Assembly: GCF_021864465.1 (NCBI RefSeq)
Contig: NZ_JAKKUV010000007.1
Span: 45,521 to 109,520, forward strand
Length of the DNA: 64,000 nucleotides
From: Hyphobacterium sp. SN044
Lineage (GTDB): Bacteria > Pseudomonadota > Alphaproteobacteria > Caulobacterales > Maricaulaceae
Reading direction: 5' to 3'
Position numbers and translations under genes: made by a program. The notes under the pieces were generated by a model. That model searched no databases, was not told where the DNA came from, and saw nothing but the letters and a program-made list of their open reading frames with translations. Shown here in pieces: positions 28,811 to 38,900 of the stretch (position 1 is its first letter; each line of letters starts with the position of its first letter).

Positions 28811-30112
28811 ATGAGCGAAGGACTGGAAGCCCGGCGCGCGGCGATCGCCGCCGTCCATGCCGTGATGGCCGGAAAGAGCGCGCTGGATGGCGCACTGAAC
28901 AACACGCCCGAAATGCGCGTGATGGAAGCGCGCGACCGCGCCTTCGCGCGCCAGCTGGCCGCGACCACGTTGCGCCGCGCCGGCCAGACCGAAGCCCTGC
29001 TGGCCCGCTTTCTCAACCGCCCGCTGCCGGACAATGCTGCGCTGGGACGCACAATTCTGCTGGTCGGCGCAGCGCAGATGCTCTGGCTCGGCACGCCGGC
29101 CCATGCCGCCGTGTCCTCCTCCGTGGCCATCGCCAAGGAAAACAAGGCAACCGAGCGCCTCGCCGGACTGGTCAACGCCGTCCTGCGCAAGGTCGCCAGG
29201 GCGGGCCGGACGGACGCCGACCGCATTCCGGTGGTTCTGAACCTGCCGGCCTGGCTCAGGGAGAGCTGGACGAAGGCCTACGGGGGCAAGCGGGCCGCGG
29301 CCATCGCCGAAGCCGTCACGCGTGACCCGCCGCTCGACTTGACCGTGAAAAACCCTGCCGATGCCGAGAAATGGGCCGAAGCGCTCGAGGCGAAAGTCCT
29401 GTCTACGGGCACGCTGCGCAAGGCCGGGATCGGCGACATCACTGCATTGCCGGGCTATGCCGAAGGGGAATGGTGGGCGCAGGACGCCGGCGCGGCGCTT
29501 CCCGCGCTTCTGCTTGGCGCGAAGACCGGCGAGCGCGTGCTCGACTTGTGTGCCGCGCCCGGCGGCAAGACCATGCAGCTCGCGGCGACAGGAGCGTCGG
29601 TGACGGCGCTCGATGCCTCGCCGAAACGGTTGAAGCGGGTCGAGGAGAATCTCGCCCGAACCGGGTTGAAGGCCGAATGCGTTGCCGCCGACGGCCGCAA
29701 CTGGACCGCCCCGCAACCCTTCGATGCCATCCTCGTCGATGCGCCCTGCACCTCCACCGGCACGCTGCGCCGCCGGCCCGATGTCGCCTATGCGAAATCG
29801 CCCGAGGATGTGGCCTCGCTCGCCTCCATTCAGGACGATCTCGTCAAGGCCGCCTTCGCGAACCTCAAACCCGGCGGGCGGATGGTGATCTGCACCTGTT
29901 CACTGCAGCCCGAGGAGGGCGAGCTCTGGCTGAAGCGCATCCTCGCCGTAGAGCCCGGTCTGAAGCTCGATCCCGTGAAGCCCGAAGAACTGCCCGGGCT
30001 GCGCGAGGCGGTTGAGAAGGACGGCAGCGTCCGCCTGACCCCGGAGATGTGGGCCAACCGCAACGGAATCGACGGGTTTTTCATCGCCCGGCTCATCCGC
30101 CGGAAAGCGTGA
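28811..30112 (+). CDS. rsmB: RsmB/NOP-family 16S rRNA m5C methyltransferase
   Basis: 433 residues. Methylates a cytosine (C967 in E. coli) of 16S rRNA. The N-terminal ~140 residues form a NusB-like RNA-binding helical domain. The catalytic domain has S-adenosylmethionine loop D-L-C-A-A-P-G-G-K-T, A-L-D-A-S-P-K-R, and the two active cysteines in D-A-P-C-T-S-T-G-T and I-C-T-C-S-L-Q-P-E-E. ATG 28811 begins the NusB-like domain. First gene of a run with rpe, heparinase and purH. Confidence 0.92.
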   Translation: MSEGLEARRAAIAAVHAVMAGKSALDGALNNTPEMRVMEARDRAFARQLAATTLRRAGQTEALLARFLNRPLPDNAALGRTILLVGAAQMLWLGTPAHAAVSSSVAIAKENKATERLAGLVNAVLRKVARAGRTDADRIPVVLNLPAWLRESWTKAYGGKRAAAIAEAVTRDPPLDLTVKNPADAEKWAEALEAKVLSTGTLRKAGIGDITALPGYAEGEWWAQDAGAALPALLLGAKTGERVLDLCAAPGGKTMQLAATGASVTALDASPKRLKRVEENLARTGLKAECVAADGRNWTAPQPFDAILVDAPCTSTGTLRRRPDVAYAKSPEDVASLASIQDDLVKAAFANLKPGGRMVICTCSLQPEEGELWLKRILAVEPGLKLDPVKPEELPGLREAVEKDGSVRLTPEMWANRNGIDGFFIARLIRRKA

Positions 30113-30173
30113 TGCAGGCGGGGATACGCCCGCCGCTTGCCCCGTCTGACCCGCGCTGTTATGCCCCTTGGCC

Positions 30174-30836
30174 ATGGCCAGAAACGCGCTGATCGCCCCG
30201 TCGATCCTCTCCGCCGACTTCGCCCGTCTGGGCGAGGAAGTCCGTGCGATTGACGCGGCCGGGGCCGACTGGATCCATATCGACGTGATGGACGGGCATT
30301 ACGTGCCCAACCTCACCATCGGCCCGGGCGTCATCAAGGCGCTGCGTCCGCACACCACAAAGCCGTTCGACGTGCATCTGATGATCACGCCGGTCGATCC
30401 GTACATTCAGGCGTTCCGGGATGCTGGCGCGGACATCATCACCGCCCATCCCGAGGCCGGACCGCATTTCCACCGCACGGTCCAGGCGATCCGCGCGACC
30501 GGCGCGAAGGCCGGGGCGGCGCTGAATCCGTCGACGCCGGATACCGTGCTCGACTATGTGCTCGAAGAGCTCGACGTGATCCTGGTGATGAGCGTCAATC
30601 CCGGCTTTGGCGGACAAAGCTTCATCGACAGCCAGTTACGCAAGATCTCCGCCCTTCGCACCCGGATCGACACGATGGGCCTTGAAACGCTCGTCGAGGT
30701 CGATGGCGGCGTGAACCCCGACACGGCAAGGCAGTGCCGCGACGCCGGTGCGCACGCATTGGTCGCGGGAACGGCCGTCTTCAAGGGCGGGCCTGAGGCC
30801 TATGCGGGCAATATCGCCGCCCTGCGCGGCGGTTGA
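30174..30836 (+). CDS. rpe: Ribulose-phosphate 3-epimerase
   Basis: 220 residues. Interconverts ribulose-5-P and xylulose-5-P in the pentose phosphate pathway. The opening [10 protein letters not shown], the metal-binding [23 protein letters not shown] and V-D-G-G-V-N-P-D are all intact. I prefer ATG 30174; a TTG two codons upstream is also possible. Confidence 0.97.
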   Translation: MARNALIAPSILSADFARLGEEVRAIDAAGADWIHIDVMDGHYVPNLTIGPGVIKALRPHTTKPFDVHLMITPVDPYIQAFRDAGADIITAHPEAGPHFHRTVQAIRATGAKAGAALNPSTPDTVLDYVLEELDVILVMSVNPGFGGQSFIDSQLRKISALRTRIDTMGLETLVEVDGGVNPDTARQCRDAGAHALVAGTAVFKGGPEAYAGNIAALRGG

Positions 30837-30842
30837 TCGGAC

Positions 30843-32597
30843 ATGGTCCGCCGCATCGGGTTCACGGATTTCTCCGACGCACTGACGCTGGCCTTGCGCC
30901 GCGAAGCGTCCGAGACCGTGCACGCCATTCCGCCGCTGCGCGCCGCGCTCGTCCCGCCGAAATCCGCGCCGCGAATCGACGCGCTTCCGCCACGCCTGCG
31001 CACGCCGGACACCGCCCGCGGTTCGGCCATTCTCGATGGCCGTTTTGCTTTCTGCGGAGACACGTTGACGCTCGACGACGAGAACCCGTCGCCCTGGGCC
31101 CGGCCCTTGCCATCGCGTGAATTCGCCCTCCGGCTCCACGGATTTCACTGGCTGCGCGATCTTCTGTCCTGCGCCGACGCCGAAGCCCCGGACCTCGCCT
31201 GCGGGCTGGTCGATCAGTGGATCGGGACGCTGGGCCGCTGGAACAGCTTTTCCTGGTCACCCGACGTCCTGCCCGAGCGCGTCGTTCAGTGGCTCGAGGC
31301 CGGAGAGATCCTGTTTACCGGTGAGGCCGGACGGAAGCGTCTGGCCTCGCTAGACCGGCAAATCCGGCACCTCAAACGCACCGCGACCTTGGCCAGCGAC
31401 GGCCGTCCACGCCTGAAGGCCGCCTTCGCGCTATCGCTCGGCGGAATCTGCCTGGGCGAGCGCGGGCCGGCCGGGGCGGCGGGTCTGGCCCTGCTGGAAC
31501 AGGAACTCGACCGCCAGATCTTCGCCGATGGCGGTCATGTCAGCCGCGCGCCGCAGGCCGCCGCCGACACGATGATCGACCTCGTCACGCTCGATGCCGC
31601 CGCAGAGACCGCCAACCAGACCCTGCCGGAGAAAGTCCGCCGCGCGACCGACCGGATCGCGCCGGTCACGCGCTTCTTCCGTATGCATGATGGCGGCCTC
31701 GCCTGTTTCCATGGCGGCGGGGCAGGCGACCGCAAGGCGATCGAGACAGCCCTCTCGCACTCAAGGACCGGCGAACGCAGCTTCGGCTACGCCCCCCATT
31801 CCGGCTATCAGCGCTCCGAAGCGGGTGGGGCGACCGTCATTCTCGATGCCGGCAAGCCGGCCGGCGGCGCGCTCGGTACGGACGCGCATGCCAGCGCGCT
31901 GGCGATGGAGTTCTCCGCGCCCGGCGGGCGGCTGATCGTCAATTGCGGCTGGTCCGATGACCAGCCCCGCAGCTGGCGGCAGGTCGTCCGCGCGACCGCG
32001 GCACATTCGACGCTGACGCTGGAGGAAACCTCGTCCTGCCGGCTCGTGCCGCCGGGACGGGGCCAGCAGATTCTGGGTCCCCGCTTCCTGTCCGGTCCCG
32101 GCAATGTGACGGCCCGCCGGACCGAGGAAGAGATTGGCCTGTGGCTCGAAGCGAGCCATGACGGCTATCGTGCGCCCTTCGGCCTGATGCACCGCCGCCG
32201 CATCTTCCTCGCGGCCGATGGCGGCGATCTGCGCGGTGAGGACGCGCTCTCGCGTCCGGTCGAGGATGGCCCGCCGGAAAATCCGGAGGCGCATATCCGC
32301 TTCGCGATTCGCTTCCATCTCCACCCCGGCGTGCGCGCCTCCCTGTCGCGCGACGCGATGAGCGCGCTACTCGTCCTGCCGACCGGCGATGGCTGGCGCT
32401 TCCGCACCGATGGCGGTCCGGTGCGCATCGAACGTTCGGTCTGGCTCGGTGGCTCCGCACCGCCCAAACGCACGTCACAACTGGTGATTTCCGGCGAAGC
32501 CGAACCCTATGGCGCGGGCGAACGCCCGCCCAACCGCGTACGCTGGGCGTTCCAGCGGCTCGGCCGGGTCGGCAATGCGGCCGGCAAGTCCGGCTGA
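30843..32597 (+). CDS. Heparinase II/III-family protein
   Basis: 584 residues, no signal peptide. An N-terminal alpha/alpha-toroid-like half contains [15 protein letters not shown], and a beta-sandwich half contains [30 protein letters not shown] and H-D-G-Y-R. Proteins of this family next to rsmB and purH are widespread in Alphaproteobacteria, yet the substrate is not established. It starts 6 bp after rpe, so it is co-transcribed. Confidence 0.85.
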   Translation: MVRRIGFTDFSDALTLALRREASETVHAIPPLRAALVPPKSAPRIDALPPRLRTPDTARGSAILDGRFAFCGDTLTLDDENPSPWARPLPSREFALRLHGFHWLRDLLSCADAEAPDLACGLVDQWIGTLGRWNSFSWSPDVLPERVVQWLEAGEILFTGEAGRKRLASLDRQIRHLKRTATLASDGRPRLKAAFALSLGGICLGERGPAGAAGLALLEQELDRQIFADGGHVSRAPQAAADTMIDLVTLDAAAETANQTLPEKVRRATDRIAPVTRFFRMHDGGLACFHGGGAGDRKAIETALSHSRTGERSFGYAPHSGYQRSEAGGATVILDAGKPAGGALGTDAHASALAMEFSAPGGRLIVNCGWSDDQPRSWRQVVRATAAHSTLTLEETSSCRLVPPGRGQQILGPRFLSGPGNVTARRTEEEIGLWLEASHDGYRAPFGLMHRRRIFLAADGGDLRGEDALSRPVEDGPPENPEAHIRFAIRFHLHPGVRASLSRDAMSALLVLPTGDGWRFRTDGGPVRIERSVWLGGSAPPKRTSQLVISGEAEPYGAGERPPNRVRWAFQRLGRVGNAAGKSG

Positions 32598-32676
32598 GCG
32601 AGCAGGCGGAACGCTTGGCCGCCCGCCCGCATTGGTGATACTCCCGATAACTCCCGTTTCTGTGAATTCGAGCCTC

Positions 32677-34272
32677 ATGACCCAGATCGATCTCGTTCCC
32701 GTCCGGCGCGCCCTGATTTCCCTGTCCGACAAGTCCGGACTTGAAGACCGCGCCCGCAAACTCGAAGCCGCCGGCGTCGAGATTCTGTCCACCGGCGGCA
32801 CGCTGAACACGCTGAAGGCCGCCGGCATTGCCGCGCGGGACGTGTCCGACGTGACCGAATTCCCGGAGATGATGGACGGACGGCTGAAGACGCTGCATCC
32901 GCGCGTTCATGGCGGCCTGCTCGGCCGCCGCGATCATGCCGAGGACCGCGATTCCATGGCCGCGCACGCCATCCCGGAAATCGACCTGCTATTCGTCAAT
33001 CTCTACCCGTTCGAGCGAACGGTCGCGGAAGACGCGCCCTTCGCCGAATGCATCGAGAATATCGACATAGGCGGCCCGGCGATGCTGCGCGCGGCGGCGA
33101 AGAACCATCCCTTCGTGGCGGTCTGCACCGACAATGAGGACGCCGACGCCGTGCTTGCGGAGATGGAGTCCAATTCCGGCGCGACGACGCTCGAGCTTCG
33201 CCGCAGGCTGGCGGCCAAGACCTATGCCCGTACCGCGGCCTATGACGCCGCCGTGTCGACCTGGTTCGCCAATGAGATAGGCGAGACCGCACCCGCCTAC
33301 CGCGTCTTCGGTGGCAAGCGGATCGAGGCGCTGCGCTATGGCGAGAATCCGCACCAGGCGGCGGCCTTCTATGCCGGCGGTGAGACCCGTCCGGGCGTCG
33401 CGACCGCCAGGCAGATCCAGGGCAAGGCGCTGAGCTACAATAATCTCGCCGACGCCGACGCGGCCTTCGAGCTCGCCGCCGAGTTCGACGCGGCCGACGG
33501 TCCGGCCGTGGTGATCGTGAAGCACGCCAATCCCTGCGGCGTGGCGACCGGCAAGGACGTGCTCGACGCCTATGAGCGCGCCTTCTCCGCCGACCCGGTC
33601 TCGGCCTTCGGCGGCATCGTCGCTTTCAACTGCGAGATCGACGCGGAGACCGCGAACGCGCTGACCAAGATCTTCCTCGAAGTCGTGATCGCCCCGTCGG
33701 CGAGCGAGGCCGCGCTCGACGTGCTGTCGGGCAAGCAGAATCTCCGCGTCCTCCTCACCGGCGAAATGCCCGCACCGGATCAGGCGAGCTGGACCGCCAA
33801 GAGCGTCGCCGGCGGCCTCCTGGTCCAGGAACGCGACCGTGGCATGGTCGGCCCGGTCGATCTGAAGACCGTGACCGAACGCGAGCCGACCGAGCAGGAG
33901 CTGGCCGACCTCCTCTTCGCCTGGAAGGTCGTGAAGCACACCAAGTCGAACGCCATCGTCTACGCGAAGGGCGGCATGTCTGCCGGCATTGGCATGGGCC
34001 AGACCAGCCGCGTCGAGGCTGCCCGCCTCGCCGTGCGCAAGGCCGAGGATACGGCAAAGGAAAACGAGTGGGATGTCCCGATGACGCAAGGGTCGGTCTG
34101 CGCGTCGGACGCCTTCTTCCCCTTCGCCGACGGTCTTGAGGCCGCTGTCGCCGCCGGGGCCACGGCGGTGATCCAGCCGGGCGGTTCGGTGCGCGATGAG
34201 GAGGTGATCGAGGCCGCGAACAAGGCCGGGATCGCCATGGTCTTCACCGGCATGCGCCATTTCCGCCACTGA
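32677..34272 (+). CDS. purH: Bifunctional AICAR transformylase/IMP cyclohydrolase
   Basis: 531 residues. Carries out the last two steps of IMP synthesis. The N-terminal cyclohydrolase domain shows [16 protein letters not shown] and D-G-R-L-K-T-L-H-P. The C-terminal transformylase domain has [27 protein letters not shown] and G-M-G-Q-T-S-R-V. Full length. ATG 32677 is the natural start of the first domain. Confidence 0.98.
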   Translation: MTQIDLVPVRRALISLSDKSGLEDRARKLEAAGVEILSTGGTLNTLKAAGIAARDVSDVTEFPEMMDGRLKTLHPRVHGGLLGRRDHAEDRDSMAAHAIPEIDLLFVNLYPFERTVAEDAPFAECIENIDIGGPAMLRAAAKNHPFVAVCTDNEDADAVLAEMESNSGATTLELRRRLAAKTYARTAAYDAAVSTWFANEIGETAPAYRVFGGKRIEALRYGENPHQAAAFYAGGETRPGVATARQIQGKALSYNNLADADAAFELAAEFDAADGPAVVIVKHANPCGVATGKDVLDAYERAFSADPVSAFGGIVAFNCEIDAETANALTKIFLEVVIAPSASEAALDVLSGKQNLRVLLTGEMPAPDQASWTAKSVAGGLLVQERDRGMVGPVDLKTVTEREPTEQELADLLFAWKVVKHTKSNAIVYAKGGMSAGIGMGQTSRVEAARLAVRKAEDTAKENEWDVPMTQGSVCASDAFFPFADGLEAAVAAGATAVIQPGGSVRDEEVIEAANKAGIAMVFTGMRHFRH

Positions 34273-34274
34273 CG

Positions 34275-35138
34275 ATGCGGCTCAAGGGATATCTCGCCAT
34301 CGGGCTCGGTACGGCAGTCTTCCTCGCCGTGATCACCTTCGCAGGCGTGATGTCCAATGCGACCGCCGCCGGGATCGACTCCCGGCCGCTTCCCGCTCAG
34401 GCCGAGTTTCTGTCCTCCCATGTCGAAATCCGCGTGCCAGAGGGCGCCGAAGGCCCGGTCCCGGCCGCGCTGATGTTCCATGGCTGCGGCGGCGTGCGCC
34501 AGGTCCAGTCCGATTATGCGGACGCGCTGAACGCGGCAGGGTTCGCCGCGGTCATCGTCGACAGCAACGGCGCTCGCAATATCGGCCGCATCGGAGCCAT
34601 GACCCAGGTCTGCGGCGGTTTCCGTCTCTGGGGGCAGGAGCGCGCCGCTGACGTCTTCGCCGCGGTGGAACTGGCCCGGGCCGATCCCCGCATCGATGGC
34701 GACCGCCTGACCCTGATCGGCTGGAGCCATGGCGGCTGGACCATCCTCGACGCGCTCGGCTTCGAGGCGCGGGAAACGGCCATTCCCGCCCTCGAAAATA
34801 CGACGGCGCGCCTGCCGGGGGTCGAGCGTGCCATCATCTTCTATCCCTGGTGTGGCTGGCCCTCGCGCACCGACCGGGAAGGCCTCGATACCGGCCGCCC
34901 CCTGTCGATCATCCTCGCCGGAAACGACCTCGTCGCCCGCAAGACGCCCTGCCGCGAACTGGCGGCTGACGCGATCGCGGAAGGTCAGCCGGTCGGGATC
35001 GAGACCTGGGACGGGCTGACCCACGCCTTTGACGAGCCCAATGCTCCGGCCTTCGATCCGCGCATGCGCTATGATGCCGAGGCGGCCGAGCGGGCGCGCG
35101 ACCGCGTGATTGCCGCGATGCGCGTCGAAGGCGAATGA
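34275..35138 (+). CDS. Dienelactone hydrolase-like alpha/beta hydrolase, exported
   Basis: 287 residues with an N-terminal hydrophobic signal or anchor. The alpha/beta-hydrolase core has the oxyanion stretch H-G-C-G-G, the nucleophile elbow G-W-S-H-G (Ser), and the histidine in D-G-L-T-H-A-F-D-E. The serine nucleophile differs from the cysteine of classical dienelactone hydrolases. The start is 2 bp after the purH stop, and its end overlaps the next gene by ATGA. Substrate unknown. Confidence 0.82.
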   Translation: MRLKGYLAIGLGTAVFLAVITFAGVMSNATAAGIDSRPLPAQAEFLSSHVEIRVPEGAEGPVPAALMFHGCGGVRQVQSDYADALNAAGFAAVIVDSNGARNIGRIGAMTQVCGGFRLWGQERAADVFAAVELARADPRIDGDRLTLIGWSHGGWTILDALGFEARETAIPALENTTARLPGVERAIIFYPWCGWPSRTDREGLDTGRPLSIILAGNDLVARKTPCRELAADAIAEGQPVGIETWDGLTHAFDEPNAPAFDPRMRYDAEAAERARDRVIAAMRVEGE

Positions 35139-35986
35139 TCGCGGCACTGGTTCTGATCGTCCTCGCGGCGGCGCTGGCCACGCTTTATTTCGGGGCGAGG
35201 GCGCGCGGACTGGTGTCCGGCATGCCGCAATTCAGGCTCGTCACGCTTGCCGCGCGGCTGCGCCGGCACACCGACATCTACCGGCCCGACGGCGACGGGC
35301 CCTTTCCGGCCGTCATCCTGCTTCACGGCTGTGGCGGACCGCGCGGCGTGACCGAGCGTTATGGCCGGATCGCCGCCGCCAACGGGGTTATCGCCTACGC
35401 CCCGGATTCTCTGGCGCTGCGCGGGATCGACTATGAGACGGCGATCAGGTCGGTCTGCACCGGGGCGCGGCTGCGCGCACCGGAACGTGCCGGTGACCTG
35501 CTCGCTGCGCTCGAAATCGCCCGCCGCGACCCGCGCGTGGACAAGCGCCGCATTGCGATCGCCGGCTGGAGTCACGGGGCGTGGACTGTCCTCGATCTTC
35601 TGACCTTTGTCGCGGAGGGCAAGGCCCCGCCCAGCCTCTACCACCTGCCGCACCGGGCGCTTCGCGGCGTGAAAGCGGCGCTGGTCTTCTATCCCTATTC
35701 CGGCTTTCCGGCGCGCTCGCGCATCCGCAGCTGGACCAAGGGTATTCCCGTCGATGCCATTCTGGTGGAGGGCGACACGGTCTGCGACGAGAAGCAGACG
35801 ATCGCCGTCTTCGAGCGCCAGCGCGCCGAAGGGGCCGAGGTCGGCTGGCAGGTCTGGACCGGCGTGACGCACGGCTTTGACGAGGACAACCACCTGCCCG
35901 GATCGGGCCTCGTCTTCGACCCGGAAAAGGTGAAGGCCGCCGAAGCGGCCTTCACGGATTTCCTGAAACGCCGGCTGCTCGCCTGA
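35135..35986 (+). CDS. Dienelactone hydrolase-like alpha/beta hydrolase, paralogue
   Basis: 283 residues with an N-terminal membrane helix (about 1-22). It is a diverged tandem copy of the previous gene: [15 protein letters not shown] with the nucleophile serine, and G-V-T-H-G-F-D-E. The shared layout and the ATGA overlap point to local duplication and joint expression. It ends 5 bp from the convergent glutamate dehydrogenase gene. Confidence 0.82.
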   Translation: MIAALVLIVLAAALATLYFGARARGLVSGMPQFRLVTLAARLRRHTDIYRPDGDGPFPAVILLHGCGGPRGVTERYGRIAAANGVIAYAPDSLALRGIDYETAIRSVCTGARLRAPERAGDLLAALEIARRDPRVDKRRIAIAGWSHGAWTVLDLLTFVAEGKAPPSLYHLPHRALRGVKAALVFYPYSGFPARSRIRSWTKGIPVDAILVEGDTVCDEKQTIAVFERQRAEGAEVGWQVWTGVTHGFDEDNHLPGSGLVFDPEKVKAAEAAFTDFLKRRLLA

Positions 35987-35990
35987 TACC

Positions 35991-38900
35991 TCACGGTTCG
36001 GCGTTCTGTGCCATCTCGCGAAGCTGGGTCGAGGCAATGGCCAGCTTGGACAGCGTCCAGCTGCCGGTCGTATCGAGTTCCTCGATCGCGGAATCGACCC
36101 GGCCGGCCTCTTCGGCGTTCGCGACGCTCCACGCCTCGATCACGTCCTGCGCCCACTCGCCGCCGGGCTCCTCGATCCCCTTCGCCAGCGCGCCGCCGGA
36201 TTCCCGCGCGTGGCGCATCGCCGAGGCGGCGACCGTGTACTGGCTGGCATAGAGGTCCTCGATCAGGCGCCGGACGGCCAGACGGTCCCAGTGCAGGTCG
36301 GAGGACACTTCGCCGCCCATCGACCGCAGCCGGTCGAAGGTGAAGCGCGATCCCGCGGCGTGATAGACCCACGCTGCCGATTCCAGCGGCCAGTCCTTGC
36401 GAAGGGCGAGGTCGACCACGTCGGACGAGGAGGTCAGCGGTCGCAGGCTGGCGACATCGTGTGCCAGATCCTTCGGCGCGCCGGCCGTGACGAAGCCCTT
36501 GGCGCGTTGACGGACGCGCTTGCGCTCGAAATCGGAGACGATGTCGCCGGCCTTGCCGCGCAATGCGTCGACGCCGGGGCGATAGGCGTCGATGACGCCA
36601 TCGATCGACACCGGCGCGTCGGCCTCCTTGCCGCGGCCGCGGCGGGCCAGCCAGTAGGTCTGACGGCGCAGGAGGCGGATGATCTCGCGGTGCAGCGCGA
36701 TCTGCACTTCTGCGGGTGCCTTGTTGTCGAGCGCATTGATCCGTTCGGTCAGCTCCGCGAAGCGGAAGATCTGCCGTCCCGCCTCGAAGGCGCGGGCGAT
36801 CGCCGCAGTGGAGGCCCCGGTCGATTCCTTGGCCCGGTGCACGAAGGTCGGACCGCCGAGATTGATCATGTCGTTGGCCAGAACCGTGGCGATGATCTCG
36901 CGCCGCAGCCGGTGGGCCTGCATCCGGTCCTCGTACTTGTCGAGGTCTTCCGGGAAATAGCCCTTCAGCGTTGCCGCGAAATGCGGATCGTCCGGCACGT
37001 CGGAGGCGACCAGCTGGTCGAACAGCGAGATCTTGGCGTAGGAGATCAGGATGGCGAGTTCGGGCCGCGTCAGCCCCTGCCCCTGCTCCTTCAGATTGGC
37101 GATCTGGGCGCTGGTTGGCAGGCCTTCGACCCTGCGGTCGAGCCGGCCGAGCGCTTCCATCTTGGACATCAGCCGCTCGTGGGCGTCGATATCGGCGACG
37201 GCCTCGCTTTCTGCCATCGTCAGGGCCAGCGTCTGGTCATAGTTGTGCTTGAGCACGTGGCGCGCGACCTGGTCGGTCATCTTGCCGAGCAGCGTGTTGC
37301 GCTTCTCGCGGCTGAGATCGCCCGCCCGCATCAGCGGGTTCAGGAGGATCTTGATATTGACCTCGTGGTCCGACGTGTCGACGCCGGCGGAATTGTCCAC
37401 GAAGTCGGCATTGACCCGGCCGCCATGGCGAGCGAACTCGATCCGCGCCGCCTGGGTGAAGCCCAGATTGGCGCCCTCGCCGACGACTTTCGCGCCGACT
37501 TCCGACGCATTGACGCGCAGTCCGTCATTCGCCTTGTCGCCGACCTCCCAATGCTGTTCGGCGGTCGCCTTCACATAGGTGCCGATCCCGCCGAACCACA
37601 GAAGTTCGGTCTCGGCTTTCAGAAGCGCGCTTATCAGCTCGGTCGGGCTGGCCTTGTCGGCCTCGATCCCGGTCAGTTCGCGGATTTCCGAGGTCAGCGT
37701 GATGGTCTTGGACGATCGCGGGAAAACCCCGCCGCCCTTGGAGATCAACGACTTGTCGTAGTCCTGCCAGCTCGAGCGCGGCAGGTCGAACAGGCGCTGG
37801 CGTTCGGCCCAGCAGGCCTCGAGATCGGCCGGGTGGGGGTCGATGAAGATGTCGCGGTGGTCGAACGCGGCCACCAGCGAGATCTTTTTCGAGAGCAGCA
37901 TGCCATTGCCGAACACGTCGCCGGACATGTCGCCCACGCCGATGACGGAGAAGGCCTCGTTCTGGACGTCCTTGCCCAGTTCGCGGAAGTGGCGCTTCAC
38001 CGATTCCCACGCGCCGCGCGCGGTGATGCCCATCTTCTTGTGGTCGTAACCCGCCGACCCGCCCGACGCGAAGGCATCGCCGAGCCAGAAATCATATTCC
38101 CCGGTCGCCACGCCATTGGCGAGGTCGGAGAAGGTCGCCGTGCCCTTGTCGGCGGCGACGACCAGATAGGGGTCGTCATCGTCCCAGCGGACGGTGTCTT
38201 CCGGCGGGCTGACCGTGTCGTCGACGATGTTGTCGGTAATGTCGAGGAGGCCGCGGATGAAGGTGCGGTAGGCGTTCTGGCCCTCTGCGAGCCATTCCTC
38301 GCGCGAGCCGGCTTTCGGCAGCTGCTTGGGATAGAATCCGCCCTTCGAGCCGACCGGCACGATCACGGCATTCTTCACCTGCTGCGCCTTCACGAGGCCC
38401 AGCACCTCGGTGCGGAAATCGTCCCGCCGGTCCGACCAGCGAAGCCCGCCGCGCGCGACCGGGCCGAAGCGGATGTGCACGCCTTCGACATTCGGGGCCC
38501 AGACGAAGATTTCCCGATACGGCTTGGGAAGCGGCAATTCCTCGACTTCGCGGCTGGCGATCTTGATCGAGATATGCGCCTTCGGCAGGCCGTCCTCGCC
38601 GGTCTGGTAGTAATTCGTCCGCAGCGTCGACTCGATCAGGCGAAGCAGACGGCGCAGCACCCGGTCATGGTCGAGGCTTGCGACCGCTTCCAGCTTGCCG
38701 CGCAACTCCTCGGCCTTGGCCTCGGCCTCGCTGCGGCGCGCCTCCCGGTCCTGGCCGGTCGACGGGTCGAACTTGATCCGCGCGAGATCGAGCAGGCCCT
38801 GCGCGATCTCCGGATTGGCGGCGAGCGCCTCTTCCTGGATCGCCTGCGACGGATCGAGACCGGTTTGCTGCCGGTAGCGCGCGCAGGTTCGCAGGAAGGC